Below are positions 8,521 through 16,810 of a stretch of 64,000 bases of DNA, piece after piece. The notes under the pieces are model-generated. The model was given only the letters and a program-made list of their open reading frames with translations, searched no databases and had not been told where the DNA came from. Origin of the DNA: Chitinophaga silvatica (GTDB taxonomy: Bacteria > Bacteroidota > Bacteroidia > Chitinophagales > Chitinophagaceae); the NCBI RefSeq assembly GCF_003419895.1, contig NZ_QPMM01000003.1:248001-312000 (forward strand). The letters are read 5' to 3'. Positions within the stretch are counted from its first letter, which is position 1, and the number at the start of each line of letters is the position of its first letter. A program made the position numbers and the translations under genes.

Positions 8521-10059
8521 TTAATGTTTTACAGTTTTACCTGCCAGAAATTTTTCCCAATCTTTCAGCTTATCACCTTTCATCACGCGAGGGAATTTGT
8601 TCATGGCTCCTTCTTTGCCCTTACAACGCAGGTAGTCAATAAACACATCATTAGGGAGTATTTCAACAAATACTTCTTTCAATGCTGCTGACCTTTCTAC
8701 TGCATAATCGTCATTCACTTCACATAGTGTCTGATCTATTATTTCCCTTACGCTCTCTACATCCACACCTGGCGAATCTGTTCCAATATACCAACGATGT
8801 GCAAATAAATTTTGATATGGGAACCCAGCTACTGTAAATTCCCTGACTGTTATTCCCAGCTTCTTCTGCACATTATCAATTGCCTTGTTCATGTTATCGA
8901 TGCTCATATGCTCACCACACAAACTGAGGAATTGCTTGGTTCTACCCACAATAACAATCTCATGCTCTTTTACCGAAGTGAATTTAACAACATCTCCGAT
9001 TAAATAACGCCAGGCGCCCGCACATGTTGACAACATCACCGCATATTCCACATCTTCTACAACCTCATTGATCATATAAGATTTAGGATTAGGCTTTACT
9101 TCACCTTCTGAATCGAAATTCTCCTCATTAAATGGTATAAATTCAAAGAAAATACCAGCATTAAGCACCAGTTTGATACCCTTAGTACCAGGACGAGCCT
9201 GGAAACCGAAGGAACCTTCCGACGCCATATAGGTTTCAATGAATGCAATTGGCTTTCCAAGCAGTTTCTGGAAGCTATCTCTGTATGGTTCAAAAGATAC
9301 CCCTCCATGAATATAAACTGCCAGATTTGGCCATATTTCATGGATATTCTTTACTCCATGATATTTGATGATCTCTTCCAGTACAATTTGAACCCAGGCC
9401 GGAACTCCACACACTGTACCAACATCCCAATCCTTAGCCTTACGTACTATCAGACGAATACGTTGTTCCCAGTTCGGCCGGCGGGAAATTTTACCGCCTG
9501 GTTTATAGAAACGACGAAACCACTTAGGAATATTTTTGGCCTGAATACCACTCATATCCCCTTCATAATAATCGCCTTTCTCATATAGTGAAGTAGTTCC
9601 GCCAAGCATCAGGATCCCTTTTTCAAACGAACGGGGCGGAATGTTGAAGTTCGCCATAGAATAGAGCTGCTTCACACCCACTTTCTTCACCGTTTTCAAC
9701 ATTGCTTTGGTAACCGGTATATGCTTGCTGGCAGACTCAGAAGTGCCAGAACTTAATGCGAAATATTTAATTTTCTCGGGCCAGCTAACATTAGCTTCCC
9801 CTTCCAGGCAGCGATACCACCACTCCTTATGCATCTTTGAATAATTATGCACAGGCACCTTCTCACGATATTGCCCAATAAAGTTGGAGCTATCTAAAAT
9901 TTCCTGAAATTCATAATGACGCCCAAACTCCGTCTCTTTGGCTTTTTCCAGCAACCGGTGTAGCACCTGCAGCTGGTATTGGCGAGGTGTTCCTAATTTA
10001 AATGTGAACTTCTTCCTGATACGCAGTGACCTGGAAATAAGATTACCTATAATGGCCAT
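8521..10059 (-). CDS. GH3 auxin-responsive promoter family protein (acyl-adenylating)
   Basis: Member of the GH3 branch of the acyl-adenylate-forming (ANL) superfamily. Plant members conjugate amino acids to hormones such as jasmonate and auxin; bacterial members are mostly of unknown substrate. Visible motifs are the ATP/phosphate loop SSGTSESASKHIPVT near residue 100, TYMASEGSFGFQ in the middle (the Y-x-x-SE motif) and YLIGDVVKF (the Y-x-x-GD motif). The 512 residues match the usual bacterial length of about 500. It is divergent from suhB and followed by the LysE exporter. A natural reading is ligation of a carboxylic acid and export of the product, but this is only inference from proximity. 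Confidence 0.87.
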   Translation of the reverse strand: MAIIGNLISRSLRIRKKFTFKLGTPRQYQLQVLHRLLEKAKETEFGRHYEFQEILDSSNFIGQYREKVPVHNYSKMHKEWWYRCLEGEANVSWPEKIKYFALSSGTSESASKHIPVTKAMLKTVKKVGVKQLYSMANFNIPPRSFEKGILMLGGTTSLYEKGDYYEGDMSGIQAKNIPKWFRRFYKPGGKISRRPNWEQRIRLIVRKAKDWDVGTVCGVPAWVQIVLEEIIKYHGVKNIHEIWPNLAVYIHGGVSFEPYRDSFQKLLGKPIAFIETYMASEGSFGFQARPGTKGIKLVLNAGIFFEFIPFNEENFDSEGEVKPNPKSYMINEVVEDVEYAVMLSTCAGAWRYLIGDVVKFTSVKEHEIVIVGRTKQFLSLCGEHMSIDNMNKAIDNVQKKLGITVREFTVAGFPYQNLFAHRWYIGTDSPGVDVESVREIIDQTLCEVNDDYAVERSAALKEVFVEILPNDVFIDYLRCKGKEGAMNKFPRVMKGDKLKDWEKFLAGKTVKH

Positions 10060-10238
10060 TAACTTTCCCTCTCTTTAAATTGAATTACAAAAATAAGTGG
10101 AATATTGAATATAAGTTGACAGATAATTTGGAATTACAGTTCTATAGCTATCAATAAATCTTATATATATTCAAGAAATCTAAAATGTTGGCTATAATTA
10201 CCAATCTATTATTCGTAATTCGTGCCTAACTTTACGGC

Positions 10239-11009
10239 ATGTTAAAAGCAACTTTACTCAAAGCTACTGAAGCCAGCGGAAAAATACTGCAAGAATATTT
10301 CAATGGTCCTTTTGAAGTTACCAGTAAAAGCAGTGTAAATGATCTGGTAACAGAAGTTGACAAAAAATCAGAAGCCGCTATCATAAGCGTAATTAAAGAA
10401 ACTTATCCAGATCATTTCATCCTAAGCGAAGAAGTTGGTGAAATCAAAACCTCAAGTACCATAAAATGGATAATAGATCCCATAGATGGTACCGTTAATT
10501 TCGCCAATGGCATTCCTATCTGCTGTATCTCAATTGGTGTGGAAAAAGATGGCGAAATCATTCTGGGCGCCGTTTATAACCCATTTATGAATGAACTTTT
10601 CGTAGCCGAAAAGGGCCAGGGAGCTACTCTAAACAATAAACCAATACACGTTTCTTCCAAAACCGATATAGCGAAATCCTGCCTGGTTACCGGATTTCCG
10701 TATCAATGGGAGGAAACACCCAATAATCCACTGATTGCATTCGAAAGCATCGTTAAAAGAGGCATTCCGGTACGCAGATTGGGTTCTGCAGCTATTGACC
10801 TCTGCTGGGTTGCCTGTGGCAGATTTGATGGCTTTTATGAACATCATCTCCAACCCTGGGATTCCGCAGCCGGCTCTCTGATCGTAACAGAAAGTGGTGG
10901 AAAGATTACGGATTTCTCCGGAAACCCCTACTCTCCATACACCAAACAGGTACTGGCCACAAATGGCCTTATTCATCAAGCATTGCAAGATCTTGTTAAC
11001 GGTAAATAA
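10239..11009 (+). CDS. suhB: Inositol monophosphatase family protein
   Basis: Mg-dependent, Li-sensitive sugar/inositol phosphatase fold. The 256-residue protein contains the metal site EEVGE (about 67), the hallmark DPIDGTVNFANGIP (about 85-100, IMPase signature 1) and the C-terminal WDSAAGSLIVTESGG (signature 2). It is probably an inositol-1-phosphatase; CysQ-type activity on PAP is a less likely alternative. The start at 10239 lies only a few bases after TAACTTTAC, a Bacteroidota -7-like box, implying a very short leader. thiL follows after 12 bases, so the pair forms an operon. Confidence 0.87.
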   Translation: MLKATLLKATEASGKILQEYFNGPFEVTSKSSVNDLVTEVDKKSEAAIISVIKETYPDHFILSEEVGEIKTSSTIKWIIDPIDGTVNFANGIPICCISIGVEKDGEIILGAVYNPFMNELFVAEKGQGATLNNKPIHVSSKTDIAKSCLVTGFPYQWEETPNNPLIAFESIVKRGIPVRRLGSAAIDLCWVACGRFDGFYEHHLQPWDSAAGSLIVTESGGKITDFSGNPYSPYTKQVLATNGLIHQALQDLVNGK

Positions 11010-11021
11010 GTTTACGGAAAC

Positions 11022-12056
11022 ATGGAAGAAAGAACAGAAATTCAGGACCTGGGAGAATTCGGACTTATCGATTTTCTCACCAGAAACATAGAAATACAAA
11101 ACGCCAGCACCATACTCGGGGTAGGCGACGACGCAGCAATAATCGATCACTTCGGAAAACAAACCGTTGTTAGCACCGATTTGCTGGTAGAAGGAGTACA
11201 TTTCGACCTGATGTACACTCCCCTCAAACATCTTGGTTATAAATCGGTGGCCGTAAACCTCTCCGATATCTACGCAATGAATGCAACACCCACTCAAATC
11301 ACAATGAGTCTTGCATTCTCCAACCGCTTTTCATTGGAAGCTCTCAACGAATTCTATGAAGGCGTATACGCTGCCTGCGAGAAATACGGTGTAGACCTGG
11401 TTGGCGGAGATACCAGCAACTCCCTGAAAGGATTTATCATCAGCGTTACTGCCATCGGGGAAGTAACTCCGGATACCTTCGTAAAACGCTCTACTGCCCA
11501 AAAAGGCGACCTGATTTGCGTTAGTGGTGACCTCGGCGGTGCTTTTCTTGGCCTTACCCTCCTCGAAAGAGAGAAAAAGATCTTCCTCGAAAGCCCGGAT
11601 GTCAAACCAGATCTGGAAAATGAAACCTATATCATCGGCCGTCAGTTAAAACCTGAAGCCCGAAAAGATATCGTTGAGTTTCTTGAGCAGGAAAACATCA
11701 CCCCTACTGCAATGATGGATATCAGCGACGGCCTTAGCTCCGATATTCTTCATATTGCCAAACAAAGTAACCTTGGCGTTATACTATATGAAGAAAAAAT
11801 TCCTATCGCCCAGGAAAGCCGCGAAGCTGCCTTAAAATTTGGCCTCGATCCCACTGCCGCCGCTTTGAGCGGAGGTGAAGATTATGAGCTCCTTTTCACA
11901 ATGAAACAGGAAGACTACGACAAAATTGTGCTGAATGAACAGATAAGCGTTGTTGGCTACATGACCGATATTTCAGAAGGAGCACATATTATCACTAAAG
12001 GAGGTAATAAATTTAAACTCGTAGCTCAGGGCTGGAACGCATTTAAACAAGAGTAG
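11022..12056 (+). CDS. thiL: Thiamine-phosphate kinase
   Basis: ATP-dependent phosphorylation of thiamine monophosphate to thiamine diphosphate, the last step of cofactor synthesis. The 344-residue protein belongs to the AIRS/PurM-like kinase family. It shows LGVGDDAAII (Mg/ATP binding), TDLLVEGVHFDL, VAVNLSDIYAMNA, GGDTSNS and SGDLGGAFLGL, then MDISDGLSSD and the C-terminal SGGEDYELLFT. The start ATG 11022 follows suhB by 12 bases. The product serves TPP enzymes such as the oxidoreductase at 6580. The TAG stop at 12054-12056 is part of the palindromic repeat that follows. Confidence 0.93.
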   Translation: MEERTEIQDLGEFGLIDFLTRNIEIQNASTILGVGDDAAIIDHFGKQTVVSTDLLVEGVHFDLMYTPLKHLGYKSVAVNLSDIYAMNATPTQITMSLAFSNRFSLEALNEFYEGVYAACEKYGVDLVGGDTSNSLKGFIISVTAIGEVTPDTFVKRSTAQKGDLICVSGDLGGAFLGLTLLEREKKIFLESPDVKPDLENETYIIGRQLKPEARKDIVEFLEQENITPTAMMDISDGLSSDILHIAKQSNLGVILYEEKIPIAQESREAALKFGLDPTAAALSGGEDYELLFTMKQEDYDKIVLNEQISVVGYMTDISEGAHIITKGGNKFKLVAQGWNAFKQE

Positions 12057-12272
12057 TTTCTCGCAAAGGCGCAAAGATTAATATTAAGGCGCAAGGGATT
12101 TTTTTTAAGATTTTTAAGGATCGAAGCGGATCTTATTAAGAACAGCTGGAAAGTTTTTATTATGAATAGAAACTAGTCAGACATCCTTAATAGTATCCGC
12201 TTCAATCCTTATTTTTCTTACAAAATCCCTTGCGCCTTAATATTAATCTTTGCGCCTTTGCGAGAAACTACT
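12052..12272. repeat. Palindromic interspersed repeat, copy B, spanning both flanking stop codons
   Basis: Homologue of copy A, with the same ends (TTTCTCGCAAAGGCGCAAAG at 12057 and its complement ending at 12267) and the same core AACTAGTCAG. The arms pair over most of their roughly 85 bp, including a GGATCGAAGCGGAT-type inner segment opposed to ATCCGCTTCAATCC. The palindrome continues outward as AGTAG/CTACT, so it takes in the TAG stop of thiL and the TAG stop of the convergent GT39 gene. It probably terminates transcription from both sides. Confidence 0.9.
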
Positions 12273-13959
12273 TCGATACTTCTACCGGTATGACCGGGCT
12301 ATTATGTGTTGGAGGTAAATCATTCGCAAATACAGAGAATTTCAATTGATATTTCCCGGGCTGCTCAGGCATTACTACTTCCAGGCTCACTAATCTCCTT
12401 AACATTGCTGTTTCCAGGGTTGTAGACAATTTCACCACAGGTAATGTTGTGTCTTTATTCTTGAAACCATAACCCAATACAGGCTCATTTGCTCTGTCTA
12501 GTAAAATAGGTTGATGATAATCATTAAATGGCTGTAAAACTATATTCAGATGCTCACCCGGACGAGCCTTTATTTCTTTAAGTGCCGGCCTGAATTGTAT
12601 GAGAGAGTATGAATAATAAGCAGAATCTAAATAATAATCCCAGACTCCATGCACTGTTTTCAAACTATCGGTTACCGGAATTCCCGCTCCCGGATCAAAC
12701 ACTACCATCGCCGGCTTGCCCCATAACTGAGTTTCTGTTTCCCAATAATTATACTGGTTCCTGCGAGAGTATAGGCTATTAAGACTATACGACAGATTCC
12801 CTGTATAAAACATATATTTCGAAGGCAATTGATAGCTGCTAATAAACACTACTGGCCTGCCCTGCGCACGTTCTGCAACAGCTGCCGTCCATTTTTTATT
12901 ATCATGCACTTCAGGACGGATTTCCACTCCCGGTAAAAAGTTCCAAACCAGATAAACCCTCACCACAAGCACCAGTAACAAGGTAACCGGCAAAGTATAA
13001 ATCAATACTTTTTTAGACCAGTTTTTTCGGATTATTGCATTATGCGCCAGAATAATAACCGGGGTGAATAACATCACCGTCCAGTTGGCCTCTACCCTGC
13101 CTTTAAAAGTACTGATGAGGAAAAAGCCCAGTACTCCAATTACACAAAATTTTAAAGCCCGCTCAAACGCATTCTGAATCGGACTCCTGAAACCATAGTA
13201 CAGAATCAACCAACCTACTAAAGGCCCGAATAATAATAGTTGCCCGGCCAGATAATCCAGTGAGAAACTAATATCGTAGGAAGATGCATTTCTCTCAATC
13301 AAATGATATTGCAATGAAGGAAAGTTATGCGTGTATTGCCAATAGATATGTGGGAAGAATAATATGGTAGTGAGAATGCAGGCAATCCAAAACTTAAATA
13401 CTTTAAGTAAGTTGATATTCGAGAGTAAGGTAAAAAACACCAATAACACACCATGATATTTACTATAAAACATCAGGGCCATTGATACTCCAAGCAATAT
13501 TGTATTCTTCCAGCTTTGCTCCTTCAGGAAGTTGTTATAGACCAGGAAATACACTGCTGCAAAAAAGATCAAAGGCGCATCCGGTACCGCGAGTATGCCA
13601 CCTACCTGCATGGCCCCCATTCCTCCTACCAGCAAATAAAAAACCTTCATGTCACGAAATGCCAGTAGTCGGGCAGTCACCCATAACGTCAGCGTATTCA
13701 AAACCACTACTAATAACCTGACACCCAATTCGTTATGAAAAATACCATACCCCATTTTTATCAAAAGGGCTATCATTGGCGGATGATCGAAATATCCCCA
13801 GTCCAGATGCTGAGAATACACCCAATAGTAAGCCTCGTCGTCCCATAACTCCGAGAAACAGGCCTGCAAAAGCCCTAATACCAACCAACCCAGGAGAAAT
13901 AAATTGAAATAATTATTCTTCCTGAAAAAACCCGTTGATGCATCCATGCCCTTTTCCAT
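12268..13959 (-). CDS. ArnT-like glycosyltransferase family 39 membrane protein
   Basis: Polytopic GT-C glycosyltransferase of the PMT/ArnT type, which moves a sugar from a polyprenyl-phosphate donor to a lipid, glycan or protein acceptor at the periplasmic face. The N-terminal catalytic loop WDDEAYYWVYSQHLDWGYFDHPP (about residues 38-60) carries the expected acidic DDE and the DHPP motif. About 11-12 hydrophobic segments follow up to residue 350, then a soluble C-terminal beta domain. The 563 residues fit the family. It is the last gene of the pcrA-recX-amidase-VOC-nagA operon, starting 26 bases after nagA. Its stop codon lies in the palindromic repeat. Confidence 0.85.
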   Translation of the reverse strand: MEKGMDASTGFFRKNNYFNLFLLGWLVLGLLQACFSELWDDEAYYWVYSQHLDWGYFDHPPMIALLIKMGYGIFHNELGVRLLVVVLNTLTLWVTARLLAFRDMKVFYLLVGGMGAMQVGGILAVPDAPLIFFAAVYFLVYNNFLKEQSWKNTILLGVSMALMFYSKYHGVLLVFFTLLSNINLLKVFKFWIACILTTILFFPHIYWQYTHNFPSLQYHLIERNASSYDISFSLDYLAGQLLLFGPLVGWLILYYGFRSPIQNAFERALKFCVIGVLGFFLISTFKGRVEANWTVMLFTPVIILAHNAIIRKNWSKKVLIYTLPVTLLLVLVVRVYLVWNFLPGVEIRPEVHDNKKWTAAVAERAQGRPVVFISSYQLPSKYMFYTGNLSYSLNSLYSRRNQYNYWETETQLWGKPAMVVFDPGAGIPVTDSLKTVHGVWDYYLDSAYYSYSLIQFRPALKEIKARPGEHLNIVLQPFNDYHQPILLDRANEPVLGYGFKNKDTTLPVVKLSTTLETAMLRRLVSLEVVMPEQPGKYQLKFSVFANDLPPTHNSPVIPVEVSK

Positions 13960-13985
13960 ATTGATATCGTGCGAAGATATAATTA

Positions 13986-15083
13986 TTAACTATATACCAC
14001 CGTATTCCAGTTGCTGTCTATTGCTACCATAGCGGCCTGATAACCGGGTTGTATCTTCCCCAGCTGATTTGAGCGCCCAACCACCTGAGCTGGATATAAA
14101 GAACCCATTCTCAGTGCCTCTTCCAGGGGAATCCCAACTTTTTCCACACAGTTTCTTACAGCCTTGGCCATCGTAAGCCGCGAGCCAGACAGTACACCTG
14201 TATTGCTCACATAACGATCAGCTTGCTTCAAATAGATGTATCCGTTTTCCTTATTCTCCTCAACTGCATCAGTAATAAGGAACAACCGCTCTTTCATAAT
14301 CTTCTTGCTGATGCGAATAGATGCAAAATCTACATGCACTCCATCTGCTACAATGCTGGCGTTGACCTGTGGATGATCATAGATAGCACCAACAATACCA
14401 GGTGCTCTGCTTTCGAGTGGCGACATTGCATTAAACAAATGGGTAGCATGATGAATTCCCCCATCAAACGCCGTATATGCTTCAGCGTAAGTAGCATTAC
14501 TATGCCCCGCAAACACAATTATTCCGGCCTCCTGTAACTGACGAACAAGCGCACTGTCGCAGCATTCCGGTGCCAGCGTGATCATCTTCACAACATCTCT
14601 TCCGTTTTCTAAAATCCAGTCTATATCGGATTGAGTTGGTTTATGAATATATTGCTCGAGATGTGCTCCTTTTTTTGCCGGGTTAATAAATGGGCCTTCC
14701 AAATGTAAGCCCAATACTCCTTTCCCGTTGTTTTCCCAATAATCTCGTATCGCCTTCATTGCTCCCAACATAATTTCAGGACCAATGGTTGCAACTGTTG
14801 GCATAATATAGGATGCCCCTCCTTCTACACTATAATTTACTGTAGCAGTCAGAGATTCGATTGATGGATAAAGTGAAAATACCTTTCCGTTACCACCATA
14901 GATCTGCAGATCAATAAATGCAGGAGCAAGCAGCTTCCCATTCAAATCGATTTGTTGGTCTGCATTGGCAATGTCAGACATAGGAAGTACCTGGGAGATT
15001 ACACCATTATTTGTGGTAACTGCATAATTATCCAATATCATTTCTCCCGTAAATACGCGGGCGTTGACGTAGGTAACAGACAT
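13986..15083 (-). CDS. nagA: N-acetylglucosamine-6-phosphate deacetylase
   Basis: Cytoplasmic amidohydrolase that converts GlcNAc-6-phosphate to GlcN-6-phosphate and acetate in amino-sugar catabolism and cell-wall recycling. Motifs in order are LLAPAFIDLQIYGGNG (N-terminal strand), GLHLEGPFINPAKKGAH (metal Glu), AGHSNATY (metal His), HHATHLFNAMSP (second metal His), SIVADGVHV and LITDAV (catalytic Asp). The 365 residues are usual for NagA. No NagB deaminase lies beside it; the neighbours are the VOC protein upstream and GT39 downstream in the same operon. Confidence 0.92.
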   Translation of the reverse strand: MSVTYVNARVFTGEMILDNYAVTTNNGVISQVLPMSDIANADQQIDLNGKLLAPAFIDLQIYGGNGKVFSLYPSIESLTATVNYSVEGGASYIMPTVATIGPEIMLGAMKAIRDYWENNGKGVLGLHLEGPFINPAKKGAHLEQYIHKPTQSDIDWILENGRDVVKMITLAPECCDSALVRQLQEAGIIVFAGHSNATYAEAYTAFDGGIHHATHLFNAMSPLESRAPGIVGAIYDHPQVNASIVADGVHVDFASIRISKKIMKERLFLITDAVEENKENGYIYLKQADRYVSNTGVLSGSRLTMAKAVRNCVEKVGIPLEEALRMGSLYPAQVVGRSNQLGKIQPGYQAAMVAIDSNWNTVVYS

Positions 15084-15106
15084 AACAAGAGTTTTAGGTA
15101 GTAAGA

Positions 15107-15496
15107 CTATGGTATTTCGTATAACTCTAAAGGTAATCCATCAGGGTCAGAGAAGAAAGTAAATTTCTGTCCGGTATGCGGATCAATTCTTACAGGTTCG
15201 GTTACTATTTCTTTTTTTGTAAGTTGAAGAATTGCAGCATCGATATCCTTCACCGAAAATGCCAGGTGGCGTAAGCCGCAGGCTTCTGGCCGGCTTGCTC
15301 TGGGAGGTGGATCAGGAAAGGAAAACAATTCTATTATGTAGAGATCATTCAGTGCCAGATCCAGTTTCCAGGAATCCCTTTCTGCTCTGTAAACTTCTCT
15401 TACAATTGTAAAACCCAGAACTTCAGTATAAAATCTTTTACTACGCTCATAATCTGAGCAGATTATGGCTATATGATGTACTGCATGCAATAACAT
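15107..15496 (-). CDS. VOC family metalloprotein, YaeR/SMU1112c-like
   Basis: Small (129-residue) glyoxalase/dioxygenase superfamily protein. The N terminus LHAVHHIAIICSDYERSKRFYTEVLGF and the C terminus FFSDPDGLPLELYEI are typical of the YaeR/SMU1112c group. Metal ligands are likely the His near the N terminus, HLAFSV in the middle and the final Glu. The reaction is not established for this group. It sits 11 bases after the amidase gene and 23 before nagA, inside the six-gene operon. Confidence 0.83.
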   Translation of the reverse strand: MLLHAVHHIAIICSDYERSKRFYTEVLGFTIVREVYRAERDSWKLDLALNDLYIIELFSFPDPPPRASRPEACGLRHLAFSVKDIDAAILQLTKKEIVTEPVRIDPHTGQKFTFFSDPDGLPLELYEIP

Positions 15497-15507
15497 AAGT
15501 TGCTGAA

Positions 15508-16311
15508 TTAAGGTCGAGGTAGTATTGTGAACGCATCTGCATCTTTGAGAAATGGCAGATGAGATCTTACCTCATTCAATTTATCACGTTGAAGTGTATA
15601 CGAAAATATATCTTCATCATCAGATTTACGATAAACGATTTCCCCCATTGGATCTATCAGGCTCGACTCGCCGCTATGATAAATTTTATTACCATCATTC
15701 CCTACCCTGTTCACTCCTACTACAAAACATTGATTTTCTATAGCTCTGGCCTGAAGTAAGGTAGTCCAGGCAGTTTTACGTCTTTCTGGCCAATTGGCTA
15801 CATAAATAAGTGCATCGTAAGCAGGTTCCTGGGTAGAAGGTTGAATAGTGTTTCTGGCCCAAACCGGGAATCTGAGATCATAGCAAATATTCAGATTTAT
15901 TTTCCAGCCTTTAACCTGCGCAATTAATCTTTTATCGCCGGCATGATAATGATCTTCTTCACCGGCATAACCGAAAAGATGACGTTTATCGTAAGTACCG
16001 AATTGTCCGTTTGGCAACATCCAGATAAGGCGGTTGAAGAAATATCCGCGGTCTTCGATTATGAGGCTACCGGTTATCACGATCTTTTTTTCTGCGGCTT
16101 TTTTACGCATCCAGTTCACAGCACTACCCTCCATGGTTTGGGCTAGTTTTTCTGGTTGCATGCTAAAGCCGGTGCTAAACATTTCTGGCAGCACTACAAT
16201 CTCTGTTCTTTCCTGGATGCTATTTATTTTTTCATCGAACATCCGGAGATTAGCATCAATATTCTCCCAATGCAGGTTCGATTGTATTAATGTTATTTTC
16301 AGGTCAGACAT
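15508..16311 (-). CDS. Nitrilase-superfamily amidohydrolase, YafV/omega-amidase-like
   Basis: Carbon-nitrogen hydrolase that probably removes the amide of 2-oxoglutaramate or 2-oxosuccinamate (omega-amidase activity, a metabolite-repair role). The Glu-Lys-Cys catalytic triad is visible: VVLPEMFSTGF (Glu), YDKRHLFGYAGE (Lys) and INLNICYDLRFP (Cys), with ANWPERR after it as in YafV. The 267 residues match the family. It is in the operon downstream of recX with a 20-base gap. Confidence 0.88.
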   Translation of the reverse strand: MSDLKITLIQSNLHWENIDANLRMFDEKINSIQERTEIVVLPEMFSTGFSMQPEKLAQTMEGSAVNWMRKKAAEKKIVITGSLIIEDRGYFFNRLIWMLPNGQFGTYDKRHLFGYAGEEDHYHAGDKRLIAQVKGWKINLNICYDLRFPVWARNTIQPSTQEPAYDALIYVANWPERRKTAWTTLLQARAIENQCFVVGVNRVGNDGNKIYHSGESSLIDPMGEIVYRKSDDEDIFSYTLQRDKLNEVRSHLPFLKDADAFTILPRP

Positions 16312-16330
16312 TGCTTAAGATTATGTGATG

Positions 16331-16798
16331 TTAGAAAGAATCTGAGTTATCATTATTCACTTTTTCCAGTGCGTCCTGAATTAAATCCTGTTCATATCCA
16401 CGGCTCAGCAAATACTGTATCGTTTTGTATTTGCGTTTGATAGGCGGTTCACTATTCAGGGATAAATATTTCTTTGCGGTTATTTTTTCCAGAACAGCAA
16501 TGTAATCATCCATGTCAATTTCTTCCATTGCTTTTTTGATACAGTAGGCAGAAACCTGGCGTTGTTTAAGTTCCAGCAGGATTTTTTTTCTGCCCCATTG
16601 TTTAATTCTGAATTTTCCTCCTGCAAAAGCTTTTGCAAAACGTTCTTCATTCAGAAAGTTATCGGCAATGAGAGCTGCGATGGCCTGATCCACTTCTTCA
16701 CCTCTAAGGCCCAGTTCAAGGCATTTGTACCGGGTTTCGTGGTGACTTCTTTCCTGGTAGGCACAGAACTGGCGCAGCTTATTCAACTCGGTTAACAT
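16331..16798 (-). CDS. recX: Regulatory protein RecX
   Basis: Small helical modulator that binds RecA filaments and limits strand exchange. The 155 residues contain three-helix repeats typical of RecX: RSHHETRYKCLELGL, FLNEERFAKAFAGGKFRIKQWGRKKILLELKQRQVS and the third repeat ending YLLSRGYEQDLIQDAL. The NEERFA and KWG-like QWGRKKI signatures are clear. recA itself is not in the window. It begins 13 bases after pcrA, so recombination control and helicase are co-expressed. Confidence 0.9.
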   Translation of the reverse strand: MLTELNKLRQFCAYQERSHHETRYKCLELGLRGEEVDQAIAALIADNFLNEERFAKAFAGGKFRIKQWGRKKILLELKQRQVSAYCIKKAMEEIDMDDYIAVLEKITAKKYLSLNSEPPIKRKYKTIQYLLSRGYEQDLIQDALEKVNNDNSDSF

Positions 16799-16810
16799 AC
16801 CCGATGCTTT

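Noticed and set aside
11009..11022. TPP riboswitch before thiL
   Set aside because: Only 12 bases separate suhB and thiL, and I see no TPP-aptamer core upstream of suhB.
10629..11297. 222-codon open frame on the minus strand across suhB and thiL
   Set aside because: Antisense shadow of two well-conserved genes; its translation is Cys-rich and has no domain character.
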